Positions 23,234 to 33,632 of a stretch of DNA of 64,000 nucleotides are shown here, piece by piece. The DNA is from Pogonophryne albipinna (taxonomy: Eukaryota; Chordata; Actinopteri; Perciformes; Artedidraconidae), in assembly GCA_028583405.1 (NCBI GenBank), contig JAPTMU010000156.1, positions 372,001-436,000 on the forward strand. Reading direction: 5' to 3'. Position numbers and translations under genes: made by a program. Below the pieces are notes generated by a model, which ran no database searches, had not been told where the DNA came from, and was given only the letters and a program-made list of their open reading frames with translations. Within the stretch, counting starts at the first letter, position 1; the number at the start of each line of letters is the position of its first letter.

Positions 23234-23873
23234 CTGTGAAGACAAAATAAGAGTTGTGATGAAATACAGTATTTTGTATATTTGTAAAGAAAAACCAGAA
23301 AACTGAGATCAAGTCCATCTTTACTTCAAAATGTTTACCCCAAAACTGACTGCACAGCAGCCTGAGTAATACAGCAATATCATTATTTATGCATAATGAT
23401 TATGAATAATGATGCATAGGAAGGCTGAGTTCCATAAAAATAGAGAACCAATTACTTTCTTTTAACCCTCCTGTTATATTAGTTTTTATGTAACAGCAAT
23501 AATATGTCTGGGTAAATTTGACCCAGTGCATGTTTAATTATTCAACAATTTTCAGAAACCCCAAAATCCAGATTTTTTGTTTGTACATAGTTTGTACCTT
23601 TTATTACTATCAATGAAATCAATATTTAGTGCAATTGTGTTATTCACCTCTCACAGATCATGGTTCCATTAGAATAAGTCACTTGTTTTTCACAAAACCT
23701 TTACATTCAAACACATTTTTAAAATGTATTTTTTCATTGGAAAAACTTGATATAAAATACTTTAGTTTTGCATAACATAACATTATTTAAATATTTTTTC
23801 ACATTCCCGACCCGTTCACTTAGAATCAAGCCAAATGAGCCATAAGGATTTGCATTGAAAGTGTTTTATTGTA

Positions 23874-23999
<126 letters not shown>

Positions 24000-24002
24000 A
24001 AG

Positions 24003-24145
<143 letters not shown>

Positions 24146-24674
24146 AATGTCACTAATGATGTAGCGGCTAATGATCTCCAGTGTTCAAACATCCTCCACA
24201 CTTCACTGCAGGACGTTTCCCTGACTCACTGCTTTAGTCTTTGGTTTCCTCACACGACCGTCTGACATTTACTTCCTGTCACTGCACCGGCTTCACCCTC
24301 AGGAGACGACCTCCATGTTTTTGGGGGCAGAAAGTGCATCCTCCACTATACTACGCTAAATTGGACGGTGACGCGTGACTATACATGCTCAAACAAACTG
24401 CCTTCAAGTGAAGCAATGAGAGAGGGATTAAACATGTTTCTTTAAGAAAGCAGCAAACAGTCCAACCTTTTTTACCAGATAAAAATGGTGTTGTAATCTG
24501 AAACATTTCCCTGATTATGATAACATGCCTTTTTAATAATAAACAAATGTCTCCTTTCCCTCAAACTTAAAAAAAAAAGTCACATTAGGGTAAAGAGCGT
24601 ACAGAAAAGTGAGTAAAGTGTACACAAACATTAAAATCCCAATATTTTTAAACACTACATTTATGAAAAAAAAA

Positions 24675-24765
24675 AAATATTGTATGTATTGCCTGTACAG
24701 CACTTTGGTCAACTGAGGTTGTTTTAAATGTGCTATATAAATAAATAAAGATTGAGATTGAGGTG
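24675..24765 (+). mobile_element. LINE 3' tail
   Basis: TGTGCTATATAAATAAATAA followed by repeated GATTGA units resembles the 3' end of an L2-type LINE (compare 13800 and 32690). Only the tail is present. Confidence 0.5.
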
Positions 24766-24973
24766 CGACAATAACAATCATTTATTGATGTTTAAATAAA
24801 TAAATGATCAGAAGCCAGCAGCAGGTTCCCCGAGGCTGGCACGGAGAAAGCCCAGAGGAATGAGAGCGAGAGCCACGAATCCGGTTGGGCTCTCCTCTTG
24901 TAGGCTTCTAGCAGGTGTAGCTTGTAAGACAGGTGCAGCTCATCAGGCCACCCGTACCTCTTCCACCTTCCTC

Positions 24974-25216
24974 CTAATTTTCTGATTGAATCTGCTCAGA
25001 CTTATTTTTTGCTTTCTTCTTCCTCTTCTGTTTCTTTTTACTGATTCGATTGTCATTTTCTTTCTTATCATCAGAACAATTGACACCATTTAGAATTTCA
25101 GAAACAACTTTCTTCTTTTTTTTCTTCTTTACCTTATCAGTGGTTTTCTTTTTCTTTCCTTTAACTTGCTCCTCAATCTCCTCTGTGTTTACTACTTCCT
25201 GGATTTCTTCTGCAAA
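24974..25216 (-). other. lysine-rich open frame, unidentified
   Basis: Eighty codons are open on the minus strand from after a TAA at 25219 to a TAG at 24974, with no ATG. The product would be extremely Lys/Glu-rich (EEIQEVVNTEEIEEQVKGKK, then runs of KKK). It could be the 3' part of an acidic/basic tail from a retroelement or host exon, joined to the Gypsy fragment at about 25223 by a one-base offset. Low-complexity composition makes homology unreliable. Confidence 0.25.
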
Positions 25217-25222
25217 TTATCC

Positions 25223-25455
25223 TTTACACCATGCTGTTCTTCCTCCTCCTCACGAAACTTTACAGGAACCACAACCTGAAACACTGGCTCACCAACGAAG
25301 TCTTCCCCATGCGACAACCATTTTCTCACCAGCAGCTCCCCTGCAGCAGATTATAGCAGAATTAGCAGACTATTTCCATCCTCGGTGGAAAGAACCGCAT
25401 CAAAGAACTGACTGAGAGACGGATCAGCTCTCTGCTCCATCACTAACTCACTGCG
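25223..25455 (-). pseudogene. Gypsy pol fragment: integrase zinc-binding N-terminus
   Basis: The minus-strand frame contains RADPSLSQFFDAVLS and LLVRKW...GEPVFQVVVP. This is the stretch that precedes the HHCC zinc-binding domain of Ty3/gypsy integrases. It has one in-frame stop (near 25353) and breaks off at about 25240. It is the continuation of 27078-27545 on the other side of the long-TIR insertion. Confidence 0.6.
25449..25455. repeat. target-site duplication, left
   Basis: CACTGCG directly left of the long-TIR element. It is repeated at 27071-27077. Confidence 0.7.
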
Positions 25456-27070
25456 CAACACGTTCTCACTCCCAACCCGTCACATGTTGACGGTCGGTCA
25501 GGGCCCCTCCCCGTCACTCTATTACGGACAGGGTACCCCTTGAGAGTCAGTTTTCAACGGGCAGAGTGTCCCATTGACTTGCATAGAGCTCCCTGAACCT
25601 TGGTAATAGACGAGTTGGGATCGCGGCAAAATGCTCTCCGCAGATCCATTCTCACAGCGTTTATCAACCTTTTTCTTACTCAATATCAAGCCACACTTAT
25701 TGTTTTTACTTCTTTATTTTAATTGAATAATGTAGGACTTTTGTTGCCGTCAGTTATGGGGAGAGTAGGGGCTCAGAATACTGAAATCTGTATTGTTTCA
25801 TAGTTTTTTCCATATAATTTTGTATTCTTTTCTAAACCACACACTGTTATTTACTCAACAATAACACATAATTATCCTTGTGTTTATTTATTTGTTTGAT
25901 TAATTAAACATGCAGTAGTTAACATTGCAGGAAAGCAATATATTAGTACTTTGTCAGGCTTAATATTAATACCCCCAAAGCTTTTTTCTTATTCAAAATA
26001 AGACCTTAACCTAAGTATTCTTTAATGTTTAAATAAAGCCTTATTAGTTTGTCTGTCTGTGTCTCCTATTAATATCTAATAATACAAATAATACATTTCA
26101 ATAACGTGCTTTAACCACCAGGTGTCCCTTTCTATCAGCTGTGTGCCGTTATGGTGTAAATATACCAATTGGATCACATATAAAAGTCAGCCTAATTAGT
26201 ATTGATACTACAAGGAGACTTATATTGTGAAGAGAAATTGAAGATTTTGTTTAATTTATATATTTATGATCCACGTCACATATTCAGTTTAGGCGGCAGT
26301 TGTTCCTGTTTGTCTAGAAGTCTTCTCATCAGGGCTCTATAAATAGCGAACTACGGCAGATATGTTAATATTTAATGAAGCCGAACCGTGTATTACAATG
26401 CCGTTATGTGATGACCTCCAAAGAGAAAAGCAAGCGAACTCGGAATAAAGTATTATTTTATTTTAAAAAAATGTTTTCGGATTTCACATTAACAGGAAGT
26501 CCGGTTAACTAAAATGTCCGTGCGGAACAATACCCCAACCCATAGATCCGTGGGTGAATAATGTCAATAATCACATTACACACATCCCTTCACATTTACA
26601 TTTTTATTTACATTAAAGTATTTTGTGAGGCCTTCTAACATGTTTTTAAATATAATTAGGGTTGTAGTTGAAGAGTTTGTAAATTATTGCGTTGCCTGGC
26701 AATCGCACAATGGCACGTCCATTAATTCCACAACCACACACATGGATTAACATCGATTTAATACATTAATGTAGCCTTTGTTTCTGCTAAAAGAGGTGTC
26801 AACCGGCAGGGGCAACAAGAAAATCGGCGAAATCGAGTGCGACTATTAAAAAATAAATAATTATTATATTAATATTGACAATAACAACCGACCGTCGGGG
26901 AGCGTTCTCATGGCGTCTATTATCAATGCTATGGGAGGTCTATGAAGGTCTATGGGATGCCCTGCCCATTGACAACTGACTCTCAAGGGGTACCCTGTCT
27001 GTAATAGAGTGACGGGGAGGGGCCCTGACCGACCGTCAAAATGTAACGGGTTGGGAGTGAGAACGTGTTG
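25456..27070. mobile_element. long-TIR DNA transposon, non-autonomous, 1.6 kb
   Basis: Inverted termini of about 145 bases start CAACACGTTCTCACTCCC and share GACGGTCGGTCAGGGCCCCT, TCCCCGTCACTCTATTAC and GGGTACCCCTTGAGAGTCAG, with a few mismatches. CACTGCG flanks both sides. No transposase is present. A block at about 25610-25710 (CTCTCCGCAGA...CTCAATATCAAGCCACACTT) recurs at 52670-52760. The superfamily is unclear: the duplication appears 7 bp long. Confidence 0.75.
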
Positions 27071-27077
27071 CACTGCG

Positions 27078-27545
27078 ACATACAGATAACAACGAGTTAG
27101 GGACAAATACAGAATCCATCTCACTCACCTCTTCACCCTCATCTGATTCCCCCTGTGCACGGCTCATAGCCCGTGTCACAGCACTGGCTACAAATACTTC
27201 AGGGAAGCACTTAGCGTTTTCATCCGGGTTAGCAGTCACAGTGGGTGAAAAGGTCACTATAGGAGGTGGTGGACCCTCAGCCCACATACGACTGCCAGCC
27301 AGGCCGTTCCCAAGGATTACATCCACACCTTCAATCGGTAGTACAGGACGGACCCCCATGGCGACCTCACCCTACACCAAACCAGAGTCAAGCACAACAG
27401 AATGCAGTGGAACAGGTACAGGTGCAGTGGAACAGGTACAACCTTCATTCCCATACCCCGTATCAGTTACAGAATTGTACGAAAACGGCAACACAGAGCA
27501 TAGAATGTATGAATCATATGCAGCAGTGTCTCAAAATGTTTACAG
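27078..27545 (-). pseudogene. Gypsy gag-pol fragment: aspartic protease and linker
   Basis: The minus-strand frame carries LDSGL at about 27385 (retropepsin D-S-G), then GVRPVLPIEGVDVILGNGLA (the C-terminal part of the Ty3/gypsy protease fold). An acidic linker follows, leading to SVFVPNSLLSV at the insertion point. An in-frame TAG lies between DSG and GVRP. The next recognisable domain is the integrase N-terminus (25223-25455), with no reverse transcriptase between. The copy is inactive. Confidence 0.65.
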
Positions 27546-27550
27546 GCACG

Positions 27551-27795
27551 CTACATTAGTCATTTAGATTATTTATGTCCTCATGGGATTACTGAAACCA
27601 CCATGAATTAAAGAAATGATAGAAATTAATCTAATCAGAATTTTGAAACCTTCCTTCCCATCCCCTCCCTCTAAATATATCAATAAACATTAGGATGTGA
27701 TTCTTCTGACTACCATACAAGTTTAAGAAGATAATATTTGTTTTAAAGAATTCAAAGCAATAAACAACAACAACAGGCTCTTTAACCAAGGCAAC
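27551..27795. repeat. dispersed repeat, copy 2 (occupied DIRS site)
   Basis: Nearly identical to 9129-9385. It ends at ...AAGGCAAC, where DIRS copy 1 begins. Confidence 0.75.
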
Positions 27796-28128
27796 TGGGG
27801 TTACGTACTGTAACCCAGTTTCTATGAGTGTAGGCGCAGCCCTCTAAGGCTACCGCTATTGGGTAATCCCCACTGCACGTGTGCAGCACTGACAGACTTA
27901 TTCCACGCCCACCTATGACGTGGGCCCCACCTCCAGGCTCACTTCCGTATAAATAGGACGTAGGCCCTACAATCCACTCCAACAGCTTTTCTTCAGCTAT
28001 TCGCGGAACCAGTGGGGCCCGAACCTTAGAGGCTGCGCCTATACTCATAGAAACTGGGTTACAGTACGTAACCCCAGTTCTATATCGTTTAAGGCTTCGC
28101 CCTCTAAGGCTATCGCTATTGGGTTAAG
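27793..28128. repeat. DIRS copy 1: left terminal repeat and internal complementary region
   Basis: 27793-27860 starts AACTGGGGTTACGTACTGTA. 28024-28079 is its inverted complement (...TACAGTACGTAACCCCAGTT). It is followed without gap by a sequence (CTATATCGTTTAAGGCTTCG) that corresponds to the opposite outer end, as seen intact in copy 2. Each arm also contains the near-palindrome GGTTACGTACTGTAACC. Confidence 0.8.
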
Positions 28129-28454
28129 GGCGAAGCAGGATGTAGTCTACGCCCCACTGGTTCCGTCCGTTACCAGAAGCACAAAACACACCTCCTCAGT
28201 TAATAACCCATGTCCATTTCGCCGTGCGTAAATGGAGCATCACATTCCCAGGGAATATAGCATTAAAAAATGAATATTTCTCCATCAGGGAACGAAGGTA
28301 GGCTTACTCGGGCTACCTGTCGTTTATAAAAAGTAGAGATCGAGTCTCACTTGTTAAAAACGATCAAGAGAGGGGAACAAAAGGCCGCTCTCTAAGTGCC
28401 GACAGGCAGGAGAGAGGGCATGCAATTGAACAATTTTTAAATAAACAACATTAC

Positions 28455-29360
28455 TCATTCTGGCAGACTATTCAGTACTGAGTGTGTCAGAGATGACTGG
28501 GAGACATCCCTCAAATAAAAACGAATAAAAGAACAGGGTGAAGACCAAGATGCAGCAATGCAAATGTCTTCCACTGTCATTCCCCCGTGCAACGCCGTAG
28601 AAGTTGATATTCTCCTGGTGCTGTGCGCTTTAATGTTTTCCGGGGGATCCAACCCAGAGGAAACATACGCCTGTGACACAGCCTCACACAGCCAGTGTGA
28701 CAGGCGCTGTGCAGATAGAGGCTGCCCTAATGAGCGCTCTCTATAATGCACAAACAGACGCTGAGATTTGCGTAAAGCAGCCGTGCATGCAACATAGCAT
28801 GCCAGCGCGCGCACAGGACAGAGGAGATGAGATGTGGCTTCCTCCTCTGATGTGTGAGGAGGAGGAAAGAAGCCATCCAAGGTTATCACTCTCGATCTAA
28901 ACGAGCTTGTGATCACCTTTGGCATAAAAGCCGGGTTTGGGCGCAACACCGCTGAGCTGCCATCTCCTTGGATCTGGAGACATGACGGAGCCACAGAGAG
29001 AGCAGACAAATCACTCACCCTTTTAGCTGATGTCAGAGCCAAGGGCAGAGCTACTTTGGCTGACAAAAACTTCAGGGAAACCTGATCTAATGGTTCAAAA
29101 GGAGCTTTACTTAGTGCGCGCAGCACTACAGCCAAATCCCATTGAGGCGTGAAAGCGCGTGATACCGGTCTGAGTCTCTGTGCTCCTCGTAGGAAACGTT
29201 TTGTCAGAGGGTGACTAAACACCGTGCTGATCTCAAAACCTACATGGCATGAAGAAATGGCAGCCGCATATGTTTTTATCGTGCTATAGGCCAAATTCCT
29301 GTCCAGCAACAGCTGGAGGAATGACAGCACGTGAGGCAGGGGACACGCAACGGGGTCCAA
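28455..29360 (-). CDS. DIRS tyrosine recombinase, copy 1
   Basis: An intact frame of 301 codons from ATG 29360. An N-terminal SAM-like core-binding region (YSTIKTYAAAISSCHVGF) precedes the catalytic domain. That domain has the first Arg in TSAKRVSDLSAL, the H-x-x-R box in KAHSTRR, and a C-terminal FIRFYLRD whose Tyr is the candidate nucleophile. Enzymes of this family integrate the circular DIRS DNA by site-specific recombination instead of using a DDE integrase. This is the only full-length enzymatic frame of the copy. Whether it is still active is unknown, since the RT frame is broken. Confidence 0.85.
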   Translation of the reverse strand: MDPVACPLPHVLSFLQLLLDRNLAYSTIKTYAAAISSCHVGFEISTVFSHPLTKRFLRGAQRLRPVSRAFTPQWDLAVVLRALSKAPFEPLDQVSLKFLSAKVALPLALTSAKRVSDLSALSVAPSCLQIQGDGSSAVLRPNPAFMPKVITSSFRSRVITLDGFFPPPHTSEEEATSHLLCPVRALACYVACTAALRKSQRLFVHYRERSLGQPLSAQRLSHWLCEAVSQAYVSSGLDPPENIKAHSTRRISTSTALHGGMTVEDICIAASWSSPCSFIRFYLRDVSQSSLTHSVLNSLPE

Positions 29361-29479
29361 GCCTTACCCTACACACCAACGCTGGAACGCTGTCCATTTG
29401 GCTGTGTAAGACGCCCTGGTGGACGCGGCTCTAGATCCCTGAATAGTACTCACAACATCTTGAGAGAGGCAGAGCCCCT

Positions 29480-30106
29480 CTAAGTGTTCCCGTTCAGGGG
29501 CCATGCCCACAAACGTTGGCCTAACACTGGGTGACCGCTGATTGCTCCCTCCACCTGGGAGAGAGCATCCCCGCGCCACGGAATTTCCCACGGTCTCCCT
29601 GACAGCATCCGCTGTATGCAGGGAAACCAGGACGCTCCTGTGCGCTCTGGGGCTATTAAGACCGCTATCAGTCGCTCCTCCTGCACTCGGTCCAGGAACC
29701 GAGGGATCAGAGGGACTGGTGGGAAAGCGTACAGTAACACCCTGGGCCAAGGTCTGTGTGCGAACGCGTCCACCCCCAGAGGGGGGTGATCCTGCCTTCT
29801 CAGGGAGAACCAGAGAGCACATTGCGCGTTCCCGCGTGCAGCGAACAGATCCACCTCCGCTCTCCCGAACCTGCTCCACACTTGGGAGACCAGCTCGGGG
29901 TGGAGGCTCCAGTCCCCTTGTCGAGGACCTCCTCTGGACATGAGGTCTGCCCCTCTGTTCAGCTCGCCGGGAATGTATACTGCTCTGATCGAGAGTATGT
30001 GTGTGCGCGCCCAGCACAACAGCCGTCTGGCTGTGTCCAGCAGCGGCCTGATCGTACACCTCCCTGACGATTTATGTAGGCTGCCGCCGTCTTGTTGTCT
30101 GTTCAA
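29480..30106 (-). pseudogene. DIRS RNase H, C-terminal part
   Basis: The frame contains IPGELNRGADLMSR (end of the RNase H domain; N-x-x-AD motif) and VDLFAARGNAQCALWFSL, a conserved DIRS extension after RNase H. It is offset from the RNase H N-terminal half (30103-30398) by a frameshift near 30105. Confidence 0.7.
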
Positions 30107-30398
30107 TCAACACATGATGATTCCACAGCAACGGGGCGAAGTGCTGGATTACTCTCCATATGGCGAGTAATTCCAGCTTGTTTATATGAAGGGACATGTG
30201 AGGCGGCCACTGTCCCCTCACTGCCTGCGACATGCATGTTCCCCCCCACCCTGAGAGCGATGCGTCTGTAAACACTGAGGTGTGTGACGTCACTCTGCCG
30301 AGGGGAACCCCCACTGAAAGGACGTGGGGATTTTTCCAGTAGGTCAGATCTAAACCTACGGATAGAGGAATGTACACCATGCGTCTCCTCTGACGCAC
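30103..30398 (-). pseudogene. DIRS RNase H, N-terminal part
   Basis: VFTDASLSGWGG holds the first catalytic Asp (TDAS). HINKLELLAIW holds the Glu (ELLA). The frame goes out of register before the third Asp, which copy 2 keeps as TDN. Confidence 0.7.
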
Positions 30399-30517
30399 GG
30401 GGTCGATGCGCAGTCAAATAAACCACCTCTGAAGTCTCCTCATGTAAAAGAGACCCAGGGGAATCACCACGTGACCAGCTGACATCATGCCCAACAGCTG
30501 CATCACGGAAAGGGCTG

Positions 30518-31018
30518 TCACCACCACCACGTCAAATTCTCCACTCTCCGCTGTGAGAGTCGTGCTCTCATGCGGGCTGAGTTGAATTCCATTCCCAGAT
30601 ACATGATGATCTGGGAGGGAAGAGGACAGCTCTTCTCCCAATTTATTATGAAACCCAGGCTTGACAGGTGATATACGAGTTGTACCGTCTGTAAAGCAGC
30701 TTCCTCTCTGGAGCGAGCCAGCAACAGCAGGTCGTCCAGATAAAATAACACTCTCATCCCTCCTCTGCGTAGCGGCTCCAGCGCCGTCTCCACACACTTT
30801 GAAAAAGTGCATGGAGCCAGGGAATATCCGAACGCCAGTCGATTGAACTGGTACGCTATTCCCTGGAATGAAAAGCGCAGGAATTTCCTGTGTTTTGGGA
30901 TGATGGTTATGTGGAAGTAAGCATCCTTCAGGTCTATGGAGGTGCACCAATCTCCCTGGTGAACACACTCCATTACCTGTTTGATTGTCAGCATGTGAAA
31001 CGGTCTTTTCCGTATCAC
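30518..31018 (-). pseudogene. DIRS reverse transcriptase, copy 1
   Basis: A 166-codon frame with SIDLKDAYFHI (first catalytic Asp), FSKCVETALEPLR, FYLDDLLLLA (YLDD catalytic box) and LGFIINWEKS. It shifts frame after about residue 155. The N-terminal fingers are in another frame, so this is an internal fragment of the palm domain. Function in life: copies DIRS RNA into circular DNA. Confidence 0.8.
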
Positions 31019-31812
31019 TCACTGTTGAATGCTGACACTCTCTTTAACAGGAGTTTCCGCAGCTCTGACTGGAGCGCAAGACACTGTTCTTGGGATGACA
31101 GAAGTGTTTCCTGAATCCCCTCGAACTGCGGGGGGGGGGGGTGGTAAGGCAAATTGCAGACCTCTGCTGATCAGCCTGCTCATCCATCCGTCCATTAAAC
31201 ATAGCCGCCTCCACTCTGAGCACCGCTCTGAGAGCGGGCGTACCTGTTTTTGTTGTGCTGTGGTAGTCATAGTGACAAGCCATGCCAGCAACCCAAGGGG
31301 GGCCCCGCCCTAAAGGGCTGTGAAGGGGTCTCCACACGCTGCACACACCGACTCTCATCCTGTCTCTGTTTAGGAGAAGGCTCATAAACAGGACCCTGAG
31401 GCGGGTTTACTCTCCAACTCGCGGAGGTGTGTGCAGTGCTTTTCACCTCGTGCGTAATAGCCGCGCTAGGCTTAATACGACTGTGTCTAGGCACAACTGA
31501 GACAGAGGAAAAACCGCGCTGCTTGTTACCTGAAAGGATAGAAGCGGCCGATTTAAATGTCAAGCCCTGCTGTCTTATAACCGACTGGTTAAATACCGCA
31601 GGCTTATACAGCGAGCCTAGCTGTTTGCTAACCGACAGATTAGAAACAGCTGGCTCAAACGGCGAGTCCCTCTGCCTTTTAATCAATAGATTAATGGCAG
31701 CCGGCATGACTAGTGTGGGGGACATGTGAGACACAGTTGCTACAGACACACTGTTGAGATTTGAATCATTTTTATTAATAATTCTCACTTCCCACATAAC
31801 CCCCCTAAAGAG

Positions 31813-32650
31813 TCATCTTCGATTCTGCTTCCTCTGAGGTTCTCTTGGAGGAGCAAACCAGGAGCGGGGGTTCTTCTTTCCCCTCCGACTCGTCGCCTGC
31901 AGATCCTGTCTCTGCGGCGGAGGAGCGGAGACCTGGAGCGGAGCCCCTGCAGCTGCCGAAGGGCGATTCTGACGCCGTTGCTGCTCTCGCCGCTGTCCGC
32001 GCTGCCCCCGCTGAGACTGTTCTGGGGGCTGCGGGTGCTGTCGTTGCTGTCGCTGCTGTTGCTGAGGACGTTTGTCCTGAAGCCAGCTAGTGTGACACCT
32101 TATGTCGTCTGCCTGCTCTGCCGCAGACTTCATAGTCTCCACCATGGTGTGGAACTGTGGTCCAAATAGTCCGTCCGGACTGATTGGAGCCTCCAGCAGA
32201 TCCTTTCCTGCACCCTCCAGTATATTCCCCTGCTGTAGCCAGAGATACCGGTGGACCTGTGTGTGTCGCCCACGCCGCAATCCGCGCCTGCGAGACTGCG
32301 ACTGCTGCGCACAGTGTAAGTGCAGTACTGGCCACCTTACCTATCTCCTCAGCCTCCACTGAGGACATGGTTTTTGACTGCTCTGACATTTCCACCATGG
32401 AGTTTGACAGCAACGCTATATTGTTCGCCGCCGCTGACGCCTGAAACGCACACTGGTGCATTCGGTCCGTCTGTCGGGCGACAAACCGATCTTTGGTGGC
32501 AGCCAGCATGGGTTGCCGTCCGGTAACCGTGCTGGCCTGCCTAGCCCCAAAGAACGCCGCGAGGTTCGGCTCTAGAGGAGGTACGGTCGGGAAACCTACA
32601 TCCGTGAATCCCACCACTCTCGTGAGGGGCACATGTAGTGGAAATTTCAT
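31813..32650 (-). pseudogene. DIRS gag-like frame, copy 1
   Basis: ATG at 32650 opens a frame with PPLEPNLAAFFG, as in DIRS gag proteins. It shifts near 32200 to a second frame ending in a Gln/Arg-rich tail (repeated RQQQ/QRGQ) with stop at 31813. The Gln/Arg-rich end could bind nucleic acid. The region 31300-31800 contains several short repeats of about 45 bases around AACCGACAGRTTAG. Confidence 0.6.
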
Positions 32651-32655
32651 ATTTC

Positions 32656-32736
32656 ACCTTATATGTCTTATGTATATTATAACATTTGTGATATTGGGCT
32701 ATATAAATAAACATTGATTGATTGATTGATTGATTA
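32656..32736 (+). mobile_element. L2 LINE 3' tail
   Basis: AACATTTGTGATATTGGGCT ATATAAATAAACATTGATTG and four to five TTGA/GATT units: the same tail as at 2100-2447. Only the last ~80 bases are present. Confidence 0.7.
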
Positions 32737-33221
32737 TGTTACCTTATATGCTAAAACCAAATGCTTCTAAAAGCATTGTCTAACACTACTGTACCATTTT
32801 CAAGGCTATGTGCTGTTTTCTCTGCATACTCTAATAAGGGTTTTTATTCCCAAGCGCTTCAAGGCCACAGAGCTGATTTGGCAGACTATGTTGAAACTAT
32901 TCCTTTTTACACAAAGTTTTCTACGGCTCAAGGACACGGGTGTCTCACACAAAGTTGTAACTCCCATAACAATATGAGACCGTGTGAAAGCAGATGTCCG
33001 AGCAAACTTTGTCTGCCCGCCTTTTCTTGTATATAAGCTTTTCTATTTTATGACTATTGCGCACACTCCTGCAAACTATCCTATACTCTGTGAGACCTGT
33101 GTCTTTGAAGCTTCAAATAAATAACCAGAAAGACAACTCTGTTTGTTTCACCATTTATTTGTTTGATCACTCTGACTTGTGTATCTCCACCGTATTGACT
33201 GGGTCTAAGATTTCCATAACA
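32737..33221 (+). mobile_element. 5' LTR of ERV-like element
   Basis: A 485-base segment begins TGTTACC and ends ATAACA. It contains a TATA-like GTATATAAG (33030-33038) and a polyadenylation signal AATAAA (33116-33121), spaced as in a U3-R-U5 LTR. A primer-binding site follows two bases downstream. No second LTR was found in the window. The left boundary rests on TG alone. Confidence 0.6.
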
Positions 33222-33223
33222 AT

Positions 33224-33241
33224 TGGCGTTGTCGGCAGGAT
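33224..33241 (+). other. primer-binding site, probably tRNA-Ser
   Basis: TGGCGTTGTCGGCAGGAT begins with the TGG that pairs with a tRNA CCA end. From memory of vertebrate tRNA-Ser(AGA), 17 of 18 bases would pair. The two-base spacing from the LTR end fits. Confidence 0.55.
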
Positions 33242-33632
33242 CTCTGCAAGTTCGATTGGGGACACCTACGGACGCTGGTGGTCGCTCCAGGATCCTCGGA
33301 TTCTCCTCTACCTCGACAGAAACCGAACGGGACCAGAGGACCAGCGCCGGGGTGGAACCGATTGACTTCACGAGATCCAACAAACTCAAAAGGCTTTCAA
33401 TACTCGGTGAGATGTACAGTGTCTAAATTGTTTAAAGTTAAACGTAATTAAACTCCATGACATTTATGAGAGGGACTGCTCGAAAGTAGGATATTTTGGA
33501 TATCCGTCGTAGCCTGGGTTTACGATCAGTCTTTGTGTGATTTGTACTGAGAAACAAATATCACATCACCGACGGGTGAAAAATAGTGTTTTGGTAACAT
33601 GGGGTGTTTAGGTAACACTTAAAGACTTTGTT

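Larger units (their letters stand above)
27793..32655 (-). mobile_element. DIRS retroelement, copy 1 (right end missing)
   Basis: A minus-strand DIRS-type element. It has a left (3') terminal inverted repeat and internal complementary region at 27793-28128, then a tyrosine recombinase, RNase H, reverse transcriptase and gag-like frame in right-to-left order. It ends within or just upstream of gag at about 32655, where an L2 tail and an ERV LTR follow, so the right terminal repeat is lost. Frameshifts interrupt the RT-RNase H and gag frames. Confidence 0.85.

Noticed and set aside
29542..30067. Plus-strand frames opposite DIRS RNase H
   Set aside because: Antisense of a GC-rich coding region with clear RNase H motifs on the minus strand.
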